Source: Prevotella sp. oral taxon 299 str. F0039 (GTDB lineage: Bacteria; Bacteroidota; Bacteroidia; Bacteroidales; Bacteroidaceae). Taken from it: 64,000 nucleotides of DNA. Below, in pieces: positions 16,902 to 28,739 of this stretch; position 1 is the stretch's first letter; every line of letters begins with the position of its first letter. Both the position numbers and the translations under genes were made by a program. The notes below the pieces were generated by a model, which saw only the letters and a program-made list of their open reading frames with translations, was not told the DNA's origin and ran no database searches. The stretch lies in the NCBI RefSeq assembly GCF_000163055.2, contig NC_022124.1:645851-709850 (forward strand). The letters are read 5' to 3'.

Positions 16902-19900
16902 ATGGCTTCAAAAATTGTTGATAATAGAATAAACTTTGCAAGTGTGCATAATCCGATGCCATATCCGGATTTTCTCGACGTGCAATTAAAGTCCTTTAGA
17001 GACTTCCTACAGTTAGATACTCCACCAGAGGAGCGTAAGAACGATGGTTTATACAAGGTGTTTGCAGAAAACTTCCCTATAACCGACACACGTAACAATT
17101 TCGTTCTTGAGTTTTTAGATTATTATATCGATCCTCCTCGTTATTCAATTGACGAGTGTCTAGAGCGTGGACTAACATATAGTGTTCCCTTAAAGGCAAA
17201 GATGAAATTATATTGTACCGACCCAGATCATGAAGATTTCGGTACATTTATCCAAGATGTTTTCTTGGGTACTATCCCTTATATGACTCATAATGGAACT
17301 TTTGTTATTAATGGAGCTGAGCGTGTAGTAGTTGCCCAGTTGCATCGTTCTCCTGGTGTCTTCTTCGGACAAGGCGTTCATGCAAATGGTACAATGCTTT
17401 ATTCTGCTCGTATCATTCCATTCAAGGGTTCTTGGATTGAGTTTGCGACCGATATAAACAACGTAATGTATGCTTACATCGATCGTAAAAAGAAATTACC
17501 TGTTACAACTCTTTTGAGAGCTATCGGTTATGAAACAGATAATGACATTCTTCAAATTTTTGATTTAGCCGAAGAAGTTAAGGTTAATAAGAAAGTTTTG
17601 AAGGCATCTATTGGTAGAAAGTTGGCAGCTCGTGTCTTAAAGACTTGGAATGAAGACTTTGTTGATGAAGATACAGGTGAAGTAGTTTCTATCGAACGTA
17701 ATGAGATGATCATGGATCGTGAGACTGAGATTACAGAAGAGAATATGGAAGACATCTTAGATAGTGGCTGTTCTACCATATTGTTACACAAAGACTCAGA
17801 AATGGCCAACAAGTATTCTTTGATTTTTAACACACTTGCTAAAGATCCAAGTAATACTGAGAAAGAAGCCGTTAACTATATCTATCGTCAATTGCGTAAT
17901 GCAGATCCTGCAGACGATGCAAGTGCACGTGAAGTGTTCCAAAACCTATTCTTCTCTGACAAGCGTTACGACTTAGGAGAAGTAGGACGTTATCGTATCA
18001 ATCGTAAGTTAGGACTTGAAATTGATATGGATACTCGTGTTCTTACCAAAGATGACATTATTGCAATTATACGTTACTTGATTCAGCTAATCAATTCGAA
18101 TGCAACAGTTGATGATATCGACCACCTTTCAAACCGAAGAGTGCGCAATGTAGGCGAACAATTAGCTAATCAATTCTCTATAGGATTGGCTCGTATGAGC
18201 AGAACAATCCGTGAACGTATGAACGTACGTGACAATGAAGTGTTTACACCAACAGATCTTATCAATGCTAAGACCATTTCTAGTGTAATCAACTCATTCT
18301 TCGGAACCAACCCATTGTCTCAGTTCATGGACCAAACCAACCCACTTGCTGAAGTAACTCACAAACGTCGTTTGTCAGCTTTAGGTCCTGGTGGTTTGTC
18401 TCGTGAGCGTGCAGGCTTCGAGGTTCGTGACGTTCACTACACACACTATGGTCGTTTGTGTCCAATTGAGAGCCCTGAAGGTCCAAACATTGGTCTTATC
18501 TCATCTCTTTGTGTATATGCAAACATCAACGATCTAGGATTTATTGTAACTCCTTATCGTACAGTTAAGGATTCAAAAGTTGAGATGGACAACAAAAACG
18601 TTGTTTATCTTACAGCTGAAGAAGAAAACAAGATTATTGGTCAGGGAAATGCTCCACTAACAGTAGATGGTTCATTTATCCGCACAACCGTAAAATGTCG
18701 TCAAGATGCCGACTATCCAGTTGTAGCACCAGAGCATGTTGATCTTGTAGACGTATCACCTCAACAGATTGCTTCTGTTTCTGCCAGCTTGATTCCATTC
18801 TTAGAACATGATGACGGTCACCGTGCTTTGATGGGATGTAACATGATGCGCCAGGCAGTTCCACTCCTTCATAACGATGCTCCAATTGTAGGAACAGGTT
18901 TAGAAAAGAAAGTTTGTGAAGATTCACGAACCATGATTACTGCTGAAGGAGATGGCGTTATTGACTATGTAGATGCAACAACTATCCGTATTCTTTACGA
19001 TCGTACAGAAGAGGAAGATTTCGTAAGCTTCGAACCAGCGTTAAAAGAATATAGAATTCCTAAGTTCCGTCGTACCAACCAGAATATGACCATCGACTTA
19101 CGTCCTATCTGTACAAAGGGACAAAGAGTAAAACAAGGTGATATTCTAACAGAAGGATATGCTACAGAAAATGGCGAATTAGCTCTAGGACGTAACCTTC
19201 TCGTTGCATATATGCCTTGGAAGGGTTATAACTATGAGGACGCTATTGTACTAAGTGAGCGTATTGTTCGTGACGATATTCTTACATCTGTTCACGTAGA
19301 TGAGTATTCATTAGACGTGAGAGAAACAAAACGTGGTGTTGAAGAATTCACAAGCGATATTCCAAACGTGAGTGAAGAAGCAACAAAAGATCTCGACGAT
19401 AATGGTATTGTTCGTGTAGGTGCTCGCATCGAACCAGGCGATATCCTTATTGGAAAGATCTCTCCAAAGGGAGAAAGCGATCCTTCACCAGAAGAAAAGC
19501 TTCTTCGCGCTATCTTCGGAGATAAAGCAGGTGATGTTAAAGACTCTTCTTTGAAAGCTAACCCATCACTAAGTGGTGTTGTTATCGATAAGAAACTCTT
19601 CTCAAGAGCTATTAAGACTCGTGAGACCAAGAAACAAGATAAAGTTCTTCTAGCTAGTCTTGAAGAAGAATACGAAGCAAAGAATAACGACTTAAAAGAT
19701 ATTCTTGTAGATAAACTTCTTGTTCTTACAGAAGATAAAGTATCTGAAGGAGTAAAAGATTACACAGGAGCTGAAATCGTAACTAAGGGTAGCAAGTTCA
19801 CAACAACAATCCTTAAGAACCTTGAATATGATGGTATTCAAGCAGGAGGTTGGACAAGTGACGAGCACACAAATGGTCTTATCAAGCAATTGATAATGAA

Positions 19901-20711
19901 CTATATCCACAAATACAAACTCTTAGACGCAGAATTAAAACGTCGCAAGTTCGCTATTTCTATTGGAGATGAACTTCCATCAGGAATCCTTCAAATGGCA
20001 AAAGTTTATATTGCTAAGAAGCGTAAGATTGGTGTAGGTGATAAACTTGCAGGTCGTCATGGTAACAAGGGTATCGTATCTAAGGTTGTTAGAATGGAAG
20101 ATATGCCATTCCTAGAGGACGGTCGTCCTGTAGACTTGGTACTTAACCCACTTGGTGTGCCTTCTCGTATGAACCTTGGACAGATCTTCGAAGCGATTTT
20201 AGGTGCAGCAGGTAAAAAGCTAGGTGTTAAGTTTGCAACTCCAATCTTCGATGGTGCTAAGCTTGATGACCTTTCAGAATGGACCGAAAAGGCAGGATTG
20301 CCTCACCTATGTTCAACACATCTTTACGATGGAGAAACAGGAGAACAATTCGACCAGCCTGCAACAGTAGGTGTAACATACTTCTTGAAACTCGGACACA
20401 TGGTGGAAGACAAGATGCATGCACGTAGCATTGGTCCATACTCTCTCATCACACAACAGCCACTTGGTGGTAAAGCACAATTTGGTGGACAACGTTTTGG
20501 AGAGATGGAAGTTTGGGCTCTTGAAGCATTTGGTGCAAGTCACGTGTTACAAGAGATTCTAACTGTTAAGTCAGACGACACCGTTGGACGTAGTAAAGCT
20601 TATGAAGCAATTGTTAAAGGTGATCCAATGCCAACACCAGGTATCCCAGAATCACTCAATGTGTTATTGCACGAGCTTCGAGGCTTAGGCTTAAGTATCA
20701 AGTTGGATTAA
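16902..20711 (+). CDS. rpoB: DNA-directed RNA polymerase subunit beta
   Basis: Catalytic core subunit, 1269 residues from the ATG at 16902 (a TTG one codon earlier is an unlikely start). The rifampicin pocket is wild-type in pattern: [28 protein letters not shown] retains the Asp, His and Ser positions where resistance changes occur, so the sequence predicts rifampicin susceptibility at this locus. The nucleotide-binding region [20 protein letters not shown] and the C-terminal [21 protein letters not shown] are intact. 37 bp upstream of rpoC. Confidence 0.98.
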   Translation: MASKIVDNRINFASVHNPMPYPDFLDVQLKSFRDFLQLDTPPEERKNDGLYKVFAENFPITDTRNNFVLEFLDYYIDPPRYSIDECLERGLTYSVPLKAKMKLYCTDPDHEDFGTFIQDVFLGTIPYMTHNGTFVINGAERVVVAQLHRSPGVFFGQGVHANGTMLYSARIIPFKGSWIEFATDINNVMYAYIDRKKKLPVTTLLRAIGYETDNDILQIFDLAEEVKVNKKVLKASIGRKLAARVLKTWNEDFVDEDTGEVVSIERNEMIMDRETEITEENMEDILDSGCSTILLHKDSEMANKYSLIFNTLAKDPSNTEKEAVNYIYRQLRNADPADDASAREVFQNLFFSDKRYDLGEVGRYRINRKLGLEIDMDTRVLTKDDIIAIIRYLIQLINSNATVDDIDHLSNRRVRNVGEQLANQFSIGLARMSRTIRERMNVRDNEVFTPTDLINAKTISSVINSFFGTNPLSQFMDQTNPLAEVTHKRRLSALGPGGLSRERAGFEVRDVHYTHYGRLCPIESPEGPNIGLISSLCVYANINDLGFIVTPYRTVKDSKVEMDNKNVVYLTAEEENKIIGQGNAPLTVDGSFIRTTVKCRQDADYPVVAPEHVDLVDVSPQQIASVSASLIPFLEHDDGHRALMGCNMMRQAVPLLHNDAPIVGTGLEKKVCEDSRTMITAEGDGVIDYVDATTIRILYDRTEEEDFVSFEPALKEYRIPKFRRTNQNMTIDLRPICTKGQRVKQGDILTEGYATENGELALGRNLLVAYMPWKGYNYEDAIVLSERIVRDDILTSVHVDEYSLDVRETKRGVEEFTSDIPNVSEEATKDLDDNGIVRVGARIEPGDILIGKISPKGESDPSPEEKLLRAIFGDKAGDVKDSSLKANPSLSGVVIDKKLFSRAIKTRETKKQDKVLLASLEEEYEAKNNDLKDILVDKLLVLTEDKVSEGVKDYTGAEIVTKGSKFTTTILKNLEYDGIQAGGWTSDEHTNGLIKQLIMNYIHKYKLLDAELKRRKFAISIGDELPSGILQMAKVYIAKKRKIGVGDKLAGRHGNKGIVSKVVRMEDMPFLEDGRPVDLVLNPLGVPSRMNLGQIFEAILGAAGKKLGVKFATPIFDGAKLDDLSEWTEKAGLPHLCSTHLYDGETGEQFDQPATVGVTYFLKLGHMVEDKMHARSIGPYSLITQQPLGGKAQFGGQRFGEMEVWALEAFGASHVLQEILTVKSDDTVGRSKAYEAIVKGDPMPTPGIPESLNVLLHELRGLGLSIKLD

Positions 20712-20748
20712 TTCTTATTCATTATAAGAACCCTAATTATAAGTAAAC

Positions 20749-23700
20749 ATGGCTTTTAAGAAAGATACAAAAATAAAAAATAATTTCACGAAGATTACCA
20801 TTAGTCTTGCTTCTCCTGAAGAGATTTTGGAAAATTCGTTTGGTGAGGTTACAAAGCCTGAGACCATTAACTATCGTACATATAAACCAGAACGTGATGG
20901 TTTATTCTGCGAACGCATCTTCGGTCCTACAAAAGATTACGAGTGTGCTTGCGGTAAATATAAACGTATTCGTTACAAAGGTATAGTGTGCGACCGATGC
21001 GGTGTCGAGGTAACCGAAAAGAAAGTGCGTCGTGAACGTTCAGGACACATCGACCTAGTTGTGCCTGTTGCTCACATCTGGTATTTCCGTTCGTTACCTA
21101 ATAAAATGGGTTATTTGTTGGGAATGCCAACAAAGAAACTCGATGCTGTAATTTATTACGAGCGTTATGTTGTTATTCAACCAGGTGTTTTTGCTGGTAG
21201 AACAAATAGCGAAGGAGAGGAAGTGAACGGTTCACACAAGATGGACTTGTTGACAGAAGATGAATATTTGAACATCATTGATACACAAATCGATCCTAAT
21301 AACGCTCTTCTTGACGATAACGATCCTAATAAGTTTATTGCAAAGATGGGTGCAGAAGCAATTCATGATCTTCTTGCTCGTCTTGATCTCGATTCACTTT
21401 CTTATGAATTACGTGATCGTGCAAATAACGACTCAAGTCAACAACGTAAGGCAGATGCGCTAAAACGTCTTCAAGTAGTTGAAGCATTTCGTAGCAGTGT
21501 AAACATTAATCGCCCTGAATGGATGATTCTAAAGATTATTCCAATCATTCCACCAGAGCTTCGCCCATTGGTTCCACTAGATGGTGGACGCTTTGCAACA
21601 TCAGATTTGAATGACCTTTATCGCCGTGTTATTATACGTAATAATCGTTTGAAGAGACTTATGGAGATCAAAGCTCCAGAAGTTATTCTTCGTAACGAAA
21701 AGCGTATGTTGCAAGAAGCAGTTGATAGCTTATTCGATAACTCACGCAAGAGCTCAGCAGTTCGTAGCGAAAGCAACCGACCATTGAAGTCTTTATCAGA
21801 CTCACTAAAAGGAAAACAAGGACGTTTCCGTCAAAATCTTTTAGGTAAGCGTGTTGACTATTCTGCACGTTCTGTAATTGTTGTCGGTCCAGAACTACAA
21901 ATGGGAGAGTGCGGTTTACCAAAACTTATGGCAGCCGAGCTATACAAACCATTTATTATTCGTAAGTTGATCGAGCGTGGAATCGTTAAGACCGTTAAGA
22001 GTGCGAAGAAGATTGTAGACCGCAGAGAACCAGTTATCTGGGATATTCTCGAGAACGTTATGAAGGGACATCCTGTTCTTCTTAACCGTGCTCCAACGCT
22101 TCACCGTCTTGGTATACAAGCATTCCAGCCAAAACTTATCGAAGGTAAAGCAATTCAGTTGCACCCATTGGCATGTACAGCGTTCAATGCTGACTTCGAT
22201 GGAGACCAAATGGCGGTTCACCTTCCATTGAGTAATGAAGCAATTCTTGAAACACAAGTGCTGATGCTTCAAAGCCATAACATTCTAAACCCAGCCAACG
22301 GAGCACCTATCACCGTTCCTTCTCAGGACATGGTACTTGGTCTTTACTATATCACAAAGATCCGTCCAGGTGCTAAGGGACAAGGTTTAACATTCTATGG
22401 ACCAGAAGAAGCAATCATCGCTCACAACGAAGGTAAGTGTGATTTGCATGCTCCTATCAAGGTAATTGTTAACGACCTAGTTGATGGCCGCTTACAAAAA
22501 CGCATGGTAGAGACCTCTGTTGGACGTGTAATTGTTAATGGCATTATTCCTGAAGAAGTAGGTTACTTCAACAATATTATTTCTAAGAAAACCCTACGTG
22601 ATATCATCTCTGATGTTATTAAGGCTGTAGGTATGGCACGTGCAAGCGAGTTCCTAGACGGAATTAAGAACCTAGGTTACCGCATGGCTTATGTTGCAGG
22701 ACTTTCATTTAACCTTGATGATATCATCATTCCAGTTGAAAAAGAAGCTATTGTTGAGAAAGGTCACGAAGAAGTACGTCAAATTACCGAGAACTATAAC
22801 ATGGGTTTCATTACCGATACCGAGCGTTATAATCAGGTAATTGATACTTGGACTCACGTAAACAACCAACTTGCAAGCATCTTGATGAAAGAGATGACCG
22901 AAGCAGACCAAGGCTTTAACGCTGTTTATATGATGCTTGACTCTGGAGCCCGTGGTTCTAAAGATCAGATTAAGCAGCTTTCTGGTATGCGTGGTTTGAT
23001 GGCTAAGCCTCAAAAGGCAGGTGCAGAAGGACAACAAATTATCGAGAACCCAATTCTTTCTAACTTTAAAGAGGGTATGAGTGTGCTTGAGTACTTTATC
23101 TCATCTCACGGAGCTCGTAAAGGTTTGGCGGATACTGCGATGAAAACTGCCGATGCTGGTTACTTAACAAGACGTTTGGTTGACGTATCACACGACGTGA
23201 TTATCAACGAAGAAGATTGTGGAACGCTACGTGGATTGGTATGTACCGCTCTAAAGAATGGCGACGAAGTGATCTCTACTCTTTATGAAAGAATCCTCGG
23301 ACGTGTGTCTGTTCATGATATCATTCACCCAACAACAGGTGCTCTCATCGTTGCTGCTGGTGACGAAATCACTGAAGATAAAGCTCAAATCATTGAAGCA
23401 TCTCCAATCGAAAGTGTTGAAATACGTTCAGTACTAACTTGCGAAAGCAAGCACGGAGTATGTATGAAATGTTACGGACGTAACCTTGCTACAAGCCGAA
23501 TGGTTCAAAAGGGAGAAGCTGTTGGTGTCATTGCAGCGCAAGCTATTGGTGAGCCTGGTACACAGTTAACACTTCGTACCTTCCACGCCGGTGGTGTGGC
23601 TGGTAACGCAGCAGCTAATGCTTCAATCGTTGCTAAGAACGATTCACGCCTAGAGTTCGACGAATTGCGTACTGTTCCTTATGTAGAAACAGATGGAGAC

Positions 23701-25086
23701 AAAGAAGTTGACTGCCAAATGGTAGTAAGCCGTCTTGCTGAAGTACGTTTCGTTGACGTAAATACAAATATCGTTCTTTCTACAATGAACGTGCCTTATG
23801 GTTCTTCACTCTACTTTAAACATGGTGATAAAGTGAGCAAGGGCGACCTAGTTGCAAAGTGGGACCCATTCAACGCCGTAATCGTTTCGGAATATGCAGG
23901 TAAGATTCGCTTCAACGATGTTGTAGAAGGAAAGACCTATCACGCTGAAACCGACGAAACAACTGGTTTGACAGAAAAGATTATTACCGACTCAAAAGAT
24001 AAGACAATGATTCCTACCTGTGATATCCTTGATGCTAAGGGACACGTAATAGGAACATATAACTTCCCTGTAGGTGGACACGTTGTTATCGAAGATGGCG
24101 CAATGATTAAGACTGGTCAACGTCTTGTGAAGATTCCACGTGCTCTTGGTGGAGCTGGTGACATCACTGGTGGTCTTCCACGTGTAACCGAGTTGTTCGA
24201 AGCTCGTAACCCATCTAACCCCGCAGTTGTATCTGAAATCGACGGAGAGGTAACCATGGGTAAGGTAAAACGTGGTAATCGTGAAATCATTGTAACATCT
24301 AAAACAGGCGAACAACGCAAGTACTTAGTAAGCTTGTCTAAGCAAATCTTGGTTCAAGAACACGATGCTGTGCGTGCAGGAACACCACTTTCAGACGGTG
24401 TTATCACTCCTGGTGACATCCTCGCAATTAAGGGTCCTACTGCCGTTCAAGAGTATATCGTAAATGAAGTACAAGACGTTTACCGCCTACAAGGTGTGAA
24501 GATTAACGATAAGCACTTCGAAATCATCGTTCGTCAGATGATGCGTAAGGTTCAAATCAACGATCCAGGTGACACTACATTCCTTGAACAAGAAATGGTA
24601 GATAAACTTGATTTCGCTGCAGAAAACGATCGTATCTGGGGTAAGAAAGTTGTTGTTGACGCTGGAGACTCTGAAACTCTACGTCCAGGACAAATCATTT
24701 CTGTTCGTCGTTTGCGTGATGAGAACTCTAATCTCAAACGTCGTGACCTTCGTTTGGTTCAAGTTCGTGATGCAGTTGCTGCAACATCAACTCAGATCCT
24801 ACAAGGTATCACCCGTGCTGCATTGCAAACTAAGAGCTTCATGAGCTCTGCTTCGTTCCAAGAAACAACTAAGGTACTTAACGAAGCTGCAATTCGTGGT
24901 AAGGTAGATTACTTAGAAGGAATGAAAGAAAACGTAATTTGCGGTCACCTAATACCTGCAGGTACAGGTCTTCGCAAGTGGGATAAGATCATCGTTGGTT
25001 CGAAAGAAGTTTACGATAGATTACAAGCAAATAAAAGAAATGTACTTGATTACGCTGAAAATCAAGTAGCAGAGAACGAGCAATAA
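20749..25086 (+). CDS. rpoC: DNA-directed RNA polymerase subunit beta'
   Basis: 1445-residue catalytic subunit. Visible: the N-terminal zinc ribbon (CACGKY and CDRCGVEVT, residues ~65-85), the bridge to the active site with the Mg-binding [14 protein letters not shown] near 485-498, the trigger-loop and bridge-helix area around [20 protein letters not shown], and the second zinc site ([21 protein letters not shown]). The C-terminus ends in an acidic tail. Transcription ends at the strong terminator 22 bp downstream. Confidence 0.98.
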   Translation: MAFKKDTKIKNNFTKITISLASPEEILENSFGEVTKPETINYRTYKPERDGLFCERIFGPTKDYECACGKYKRIRYKGIVCDRCGVEVTEKKVRRERSGHIDLVVPVAHIWYFRSLPNKMGYLLGMPTKKLDAVIYYERYVVIQPGVFAGRTNSEGEEVNGSHKMDLLTEDEYLNIIDTQIDPNNALLDDNDPNKFIAKMGAEAIHDLLARLDLDSLSYELRDRANNDSSQQRKADALKRLQVVEAFRSSVNINRPEWMILKIIPIIPPELRPLVPLDGGRFATSDLNDLYRRVIIRNNRLKRLMEIKAPEVILRNEKRMLQEAVDSLFDNSRKSSAVRSESNRPLKSLSDSLKGKQGRFRQNLLGKRVDYSARSVIVVGPELQMGECGLPKLMAAELYKPFIIRKLIERGIVKTVKSAKKIVDRREPVIWDILENVMKGHPVLLNRAPTLHRLGIQAFQPKLIEGKAIQLHPLACTAFNADFDGDQMAVHLPLSNEAILETQVLMLQSHNILNPANGAPITVPSQDMVLGLYYITKIRPGAKGQGLTFYGPEEAIIAHNEGKCDLHAPIKVIVNDLVDGRLQKRMVETSVGRVIVNGIIPEEVGYFNNIISKKTLRDIISDVIKAVGMARASEFLDGIKNLGYRMAYVAGLSFNLDDIIIPVEKEAIVEKGHEEVRQITENYNMGFITDTERYNQVIDTWTHVNNQLASILMKEMTEADQGFNAVYMMLDSGARGSKDQIKQLSGMRGLMAKPQKAGAEGQQIIENPILSNFKEGMSVLEYFISSHGARKGLADTAMKTADAGYLTRRLVDVSHDVIINEEDCGTLRGLVCTALKNGDEVISTLYERILGRVSVHDIIHPTTGALIVAAGDEITEDKAQIIEASPIESVEIRSVLTCESKHGVCMKCYGRNLATSRMVQKGEAVGVIAAQAIGEPGTQLTLRTFHAGGVAGNAAANASIVAKNDSRLEFDELRTVPYVETDGDKEVDCQMVVSRLAEVRFVDVNTNIVLSTMNVPYGSSLYFKHGDKVSKGDLVAKWDPFNAVIVSEYAGKIRFNDVVEGKTYHAETDETTGLTEKIITDSKDKTMIPTCDILDAKGHVIGTYNFPVGGHVVIEDGAMIKTGQRLVKIPRALGGAGDITGGLPRVTELFEARNPSNPAVVSEIDGEVTMGKVKRGNREIIVTSKTGEQRKYLVSLSKQILVQEHDAVRAGTPLSDGVITPGDILAIKGPTAVQEYIVNEVQDVYRLQGVKINDKHFEIIVRQMMRKVQINDPGDTTFLEQEMVDKLDFAAENDRIWGKKVVVDAGDSETLRPGQIISVRRLRDENSNLKRRDLRLVQVRDAVAATSTQILQGITRAALQTKSFMSSASFQETTKVLNEAAIRGKVDYLEGMKENVICGHLIPAGTGLRKWDKIIVGSKEVYDRLQANKRNVLDYAENQVAENEQ

Positions 25087-25107
25087 CGTTCTTTTATCAA
25101 TCATAAG

Positions 25108-25146
25108 AAGAGGAAATATACTTAGGGTTATTTCCTCTTTTTTTTA
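25108..25146 (+). terminator. Intrinsic terminator after rpoC
   Basis: AAGAGGAAATA (25108-25118) pairs with TATTTCCTCTT (25129-25139), followed by a run of T. Confidence 0.95.
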
Positions 25147-25190
25147 TATATAGATCTTTTGATAAAGAAAGTTTATTAGCTGTAATAATC

Positions 25191-25467
25191 TTGTTTTGTT
25201 ATCTGTTCTCTTAACTTTGTGGTTTTACGAAAGAAAACCTCTATCACTTTATTTCGATCTTTGTAGAACAAATCCTTCTCTATTATCCAATAGCCTCCTT
25301 AGGCACTTCTTTTGTGGTAATATAATGAGTCTAGAGTTTATTTATCGTATTGCATTCAATCATTAGTAAGGGTTTGGTCTAATCTTATTCTATGTTTTAT
25401 TTGGGGATAGAAAGATTTATTTATAAACAAAGAACAGTGCTATAATATTATATAGCACTGTTCTTTG
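25191..25467 (+). ncRNA. Candidate orphan transcript: promoter-like boxes, no ORF, 17-bp hairpin
   Basis: In the 496-bp gap after rpoC, TTG (25191-25193) and TAACTTTG (25212-25219) form an 18-bp-spaced promoter. The next ~230 bases hold no credible gene (longest ATG frame seen is 13 codons at 25324). They end in a perfect 17-bp inverted repeat, 25428-25444 with 25451-25467 (CAAAGAACAGTGC on the 5' arm, ATATTA loop), followed by CTTTGACTT rather than a clean T-run. This could be a small RNA of ~240 nt, or an unrelated promoter match plus a terminator for convergent genes. I do not recognise an RNA family. Confidence 0.35.
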
Positions 25468-25494
25468 CTTTGACTTATATTCTTCTATTATCTA

Positions 25495-25537
25495 AATTAC
25501 ATTGTTATTGTAGTGAATAGCATTGCTTTTAATTGGC
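25495..25537. repeat. Two-unit array of the 22-nt repeat family
   Basis: Two units, 25495-25515 (21 nt) and 25516-25537 (22 nt), each with the ACATTGTTATT / GCATTGCTTTT core of the dispersed family. It lies between the rpoC side and the convergent 5'-nucleotidase gene. Confidence 0.6.
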
Positions 25538-25582
25538 GATCTCAAAGCTCCTTAATATAAAGGGCGGAGAGATTGAAAAACA

Positions 25583-26467
25583 TTAGCGTTTGTTCTTCGC
25601 CATTTGGATAGTCATCTTGCCGATGAAGATACCGCTTTTTCCGTTTTGGTCGTTATAAACAATGTTGTTGTCGAGGTCTTTATGGGTTCTAAGGGTTTCA
25701 AAGAAAGTGTGTGAGTGACCGCCCAACACCAAGTCTACATACCGAGTTTGAGGGATAAGAAGTTGTTCATTCATCGTCTTTTCAGTCCAACCTAAATGCG
25801 AGATACATATAATAAGGTCGCATTTCTCTTTGTTTTTAAGAGTCGAAACCACCTCGTTGGTAGCAGTGATAGGATTGATATAACGCACCGTTTCATAGTT
25901 CTTAGCGTCCACCAAACCATCTAATTGAGGAGAAAGACCAAATACTCCAATCTTAATTCCCTTACGTTTCAAAATGATATAAGGCTTAACAATCTTTGCA
26001 AGAGGCGTTCCTGTGAAGTCGTAATTAGCACAAACGATGGGGAATTTCGCCTTTTTAAAGAGTCGTTCCATATTTTTTAAGCCGAAATCGAACTCGTGAT
26101 TACCAATTGTTACGGCATCATAATGCATCTTATTCATTAGTCCTACTTCCACATCTCCTTTGAAAAGAGTGTAGTAGGGCGACCCTTGCGAAAAATCACC
26201 GCTATCGAACAGCAATAGATCGGGATTTTTTTTGCGTTCCTCCTTCAACATAGCTATGCGACGAAGAAAGCCTCCTCTACCAGCTTTTAACGTGTCTGCA
26301 AGTTGTGGATTCAATGGATATATGCAGCTATGGGTATCGTTAGTGTGTAAAATAACCAACTCTTTTGTTCCCTTTTCGGTCGATTTTGCAATGCTTTTGG
26401 TTTGGGCTTCACTTTTTGATACAACGAATGTAGCTGCTAAACTGAGTGCTATAATAAGTTTTTTCAT
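25583..26467 (-). CDS. 5'-nucleotidase/UshA-like metallophosphatase, catalytic-domain protein
   Basis: Secreted calcineurin-like phosphoesterase of 294 residues. After a signal peptide (residues 1-21, ending KSEAQ) come the dimetal motifs: LHTNDTHSC (Asp, His), LLFDSGDFSQGS (Asp), TIGNHEFDFG (Asn-His), a His in CISHLGW, and GGHSHTFF. This is the N-terminal half of UshA-type nucleotidases; the C-terminal substrate domain is encoded by the separate upstream gene 29 bp away. The two products probably act as one periplasmic nucleotidase. Exact substrate unknown. Confidence 0.85.
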   Translation of the reverse strand: MKKLIIALSLAATFVVSKSEAQTKSIAKSTEKGTKELVILHTNDTHSCIYPLNPQLADTLKAGRGGFLRRIAMLKEERKKNPDLLLFDSGDFSQGSPYYTLFKGDVEVGLMNKMHYDAVTIGNHEFDFGLKNMERLFKKAKFPIVCANYDFTGTPLAKIVKPYIILKRKGIKIGVFGLSPQLDGLVDAKNYETVRYINPITATNEVVSTLKNKEKCDLIICISHLGWTEKTMNEQLLIPQTRYVDLVLGGHSHTFFETLRTHKDLDNNIVYNDQNGKSGIFIGKMTIQMAKNKR

Positions 26468-26496
26468 TGTCTTTTTTGAAGTAAATGAATGAATAA

Positions 26497-27264
26497 TTAG
26501 GGTAAAATAGTGATTCGTCCTTCCACCTTTGCACCCACTTTGTTGCCTTGTTTGGCAACCTCTCTGAAGTAATCCATAATAATAAATCGCACATTACTAT
26601 GATAGTCTTGAGGCGAAAGCACGTTTGTTCTGCTCTTAAATGCCTCTAACTTGTCGTTACCTTGAGCCAAATAGTCGAGTGTTGCGATGCGATATTGCTT
26701 GTTAGAATCTATTGGTTGGTTGCTGATAAGAGCCTTTTTCAATTCGCCTTGCTTTGTTATCTCGAGGTGAACTGCGCTACTTACGCCCTCACCACCAGTA
26801 GAAGCGATTTGCTTAAACAGCTCCATCACCTTCTCTCCGCTAAGATTTAAGAAACAAATCTTATTCTCAAATGGAGCAACGTCCACCACATCACCCACCG
26901 TAATGTCGCCTTTTGCAAATGCAGCTCTTATGCCTCCGATGTTATAAACAGCGAAATCCACTTGCTGTTGATAGGGTTTTGCACCCCAAACAAGAATGTC
27001 TGAGAGCAAATTAGATAGCGGACTCTCTGGTCGATAGTTTGCTAATGGCATCGAAGTAGTACCTACAACGGGTGCCATAATGCTGTCTACACGGTGTTTA
27101 AAGGGTTCCATGAACTTGTTGGCGTCGGTATCTGGACTTGCATCATATCTGTTATCGATAAGTATTCTTTCACGAGTGATATTCGAAAGGTGATATCCTG
27201 AGCTACAAGAAGCACACAATATCACCGATAAAAAGCAAGAGCTTATAATGTGTTTTGTGTTCAT
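26497..27264 (-). CDS. 5'-nucleotidase C-terminal-domain lipoprotein
   Basis: 255-residue protein with a lipoprotein signal (hydrophobic N-terminus, then LCASCSSG, lipobox Cys near residue 19). The body matches the 5'-nucleotidase C-terminal domain, which binds the base: NLLSDILVWGA, the NIGGIRAAFAKGDITVGDVVDVAPFEN core (given here in part as GGIRAAF and ITVGDV) and YRIATLDYLAQGND. It contains no metal-site motifs, so it needs the catalytic partner encoded immediately downstream. First gene of the two-gene unit; a TATTTTTG box on the minus strand lies just upstream. Confidence 0.85.
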   Translation of the reverse strand: MNTKHIISSCFLSVILCASCSSGYHLSNITRERILIDNRYDASPDTDANKFMEPFKHRVDSIMAPVVGTTSMPLANYRPESPLSNLLSDILVWGAKPYQQQVDFAVYNIGGIRAAFAKGDITVGDVVDVAPFENKICFLNLSGEKVMELFKQIASTGGEGVSSAVHLEITKQGELKKALISNQPIDSNKQYRIATLDYLAQGNDKLEAFKSRTNVLSPQDYHSNVRFIIMDYFREVAKQGNKVGAKVEGRITILP

Positions 27265-27285
27265 ATTTACGATGAGTTATATTTA

Positions 27286-27293
27286 CAAAAATA
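27286..27293 (-). promoter_or_regulatory. -7 element for the 5'-nucleotidase pair
   Basis: Minus-strand TATTTTTG fits TAnnTTTG and lies 21 bp before the ATG at 27264. No TTG at the expected spacing was found. Confidence 0.45.
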
Positions 27294-27410
27294 GATGTTT
27301 TTATGCAATTTGAATACAATATATGTGTTAAAAGTGCCACTTTTTATCTGTAGCAAAGTCTTTTTTTTGTAATAATGAAGATAAGAAAGAGTGTAAAAAG
27401 TAATATAAAA

Positions 27411-27446
27411 ACAAGAAAGCAGAAAACCAAAGGAGGTCTTCTGCTT
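27411..27446 (-). terminator. Intrinsic terminator of the thiamine operon
   Basis: Read on the minus strand, AAGCAGAA (27446-27439) pairs with TTCTGCTT (27424-27417), followed by TCTTGTTTTTATATT. It lies 38 bp after the thiN stop. Confidence 0.8.
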
Positions 27447-27484
27447 CTCAATTTATTGTTTGTTGGATAGCTTATTCGTTTGTT

Positions 27485-28120
27485 TTATATCTCAAAATAG
27501 AGCATATAATATCCATTTGAACGAATAGTTATCATGTTGTTTGTGGCTTTGTTGAGTGTACCTTGCCACCATTCGGAGGTGGGATAGAGACTCCATTTCA
27601 GTCCTTCAGATTGCAATTGGGTGCAAGAGAAATTGAAGATGCTCACAGCCTTGCCTGCCTTTGTTTCAAAAGAACAGGTATTTTGGGCAGGAACAAAGTA
27701 GCCATAGTCGCTTAAATACACAGGTTCAAGGTTGAATTCTTTAAAATAACGTATTATTAAAGAAATGTTGCCCAGTGTGTGATCCTCTCTTTTCCCCGTT
27801 GCTCCAACATACAAAATGCGTTTAAAACCTAAGCTTTTGCAATGCAAAGTAGCTTTGGTTAAATCGTTGTTTTCTTGCTCTTCAACAACATGTAGAATGT
27901 CTTGATACTGCTCTTTTAATGCTTGTGGCAACGAATCGCAGTCGCCTACAATGGCATGAGGCACCAATCCGTGTTCAATGAGGGTTGCTCCTGCACCATC
28001 ACAACAGCATATATAGGGACTATTTTTTAAGAAATGCCATGCCAATTGCGATGTGGGGAACAAGCCATTAGCCACAATTACAGCATCGAAAAGCGTACTT
28101 TCATTTAGTTTCTTTATCAT
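27485..28120 (-). CDS. thiN: Thiamine pyrophosphokinase
   Basis: Transfers pyrophosphate from ATP to thiamine, giving TPP. From the ATG at 28120 the product is 211 residues. Motifs of the family are clear: an early VIVANGLFP, CCDGAG, the catalytic HAIVGDCDSLP, NNDLTKA and YVGATGKREDHTLGN. A longer frame starting at 28165 lies inside pnuC; the ATG used here overlaps the pnuC stop as ATGA, a typical translational coupling. Third gene of the TPP-riboswitch operon, acting on thiamine brought in by the two upstream gene products. Confidence 0.93.
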   Translation of the reverse strand: MIKKLNESTLFDAVIVANGLFPTSQLAWHFLKNSPYICCCDGAGATLIEHGLVPHAIVGDCDSLPQALKEQYQDILHVVEEQENNDLTKATLHCKSLGFKRILYVGATGKREDHTLGNISLIIRYFKEFNLEPVYLSDYGYFVPAQNTCSFETKAGKAVSIFNFSCTQLQSEGLKWSLYPTSEWWQGTLNKATNNMITIRSNGYYMLYFEI

Positions 28121-28731
28121 TCTTGTAGGGTGATGTTTTTTTGTTTGAGCATCATTTGCTTCCATTTAAACCAGCCTAAGATGGCAATAACGACATAAAG
28201 TCCATATAAACCAGCTTTGAAAGGTATGCCTTTATAAACATAAAGTATGGTGCAAATAATGTCTACAATAATCCAAAATAACCATTGTTCGATGTATTTT
28301 CTAGCCAAAGCCCATAGCCCTATAAAGCTAGCAGCGTTGGTAAAAGCATCTAATGCAGGTACACTACTATCGGTAAAGGTAACTAAAATATAGTATGTAA
28401 CAGCCCATGTGGTAAACATTATGAGTGTAACGGGAAGATAAAGGCGTTGAGGCATGTGTGTAATGGCACTCGCACCATGTTGCGAACCCTTTGCCTTGTT
28501 GTCCCATTTCCACATCATGTAGCCATAAATACCAGCGAAAGTGTAGTACACAGCCATTCCTGCATCGCCATAAAGTCCATGCGAATAATATAGATAAACG
28601 TCCATAGCAGGCATTATTATACCCACAAACCAGAGCGCAATACTTGCTCTATACTCTAAATAAATATAGACTAAACCGAGTATTGTGGTGAAAATATCTA
28701 ACCAATGTTGGACTATATAGCTTGTAATCAT
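28117..28731 (-). CDS. pnuC: PnuC/PnuT-family transporter, probable thiamine carrier
   Basis: A 204-residue inner-membrane protein with about seven hydrophobic segments and the PnuC fold signatures (AIALWFVGIIMPAMDVYLYY-like stretch, YGYMMWKW, QWLFWIIVDIICTILYVYKG with the conserved W-x-x-x-D-x-x-x-x-x-Y-x-x-x-G pattern). PnuC proteins carry nicotinamide riboside; the PnuT branch carries thiamine. The TPP riboswitch upstream, the receptor gene 8 bp upstream and the overlapping thiN gene downstream point to thiamine here. Confidence 0.9.
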   Translation of the reverse strand: MITSYIVQHWLDIFTTILGLVYIYLEYRASIALWFVGIIMPAMDVYLYYSHGLYGDAGMAVYYTFAGIYGYMMWKWDNKAKGSQHGASAITHMPQRLYLPVTLIMFTTWAVTYYILVTFTDSSVPALDAFTNAASFIGLWALARKYIEQWLFWIIVDIICTILYVYKGIPFKAGLYGLYVVIAILGWFKWKQMMLKQKNITLQE

Positions 28732-28739
28732 ATTTTATC

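Noticed and set aside
17552..17833. Minus-strand frames inside rpoB and rpoC as genes
   Set aside because: They are antisense shadows of long, well-conserved genes and show no family-like text.
28121..28165. Longer thiN N-terminus
   Set aside because: It lies inside pnuC in another frame; the ATG at 28120 overlapping the pnuC stop is the better start.
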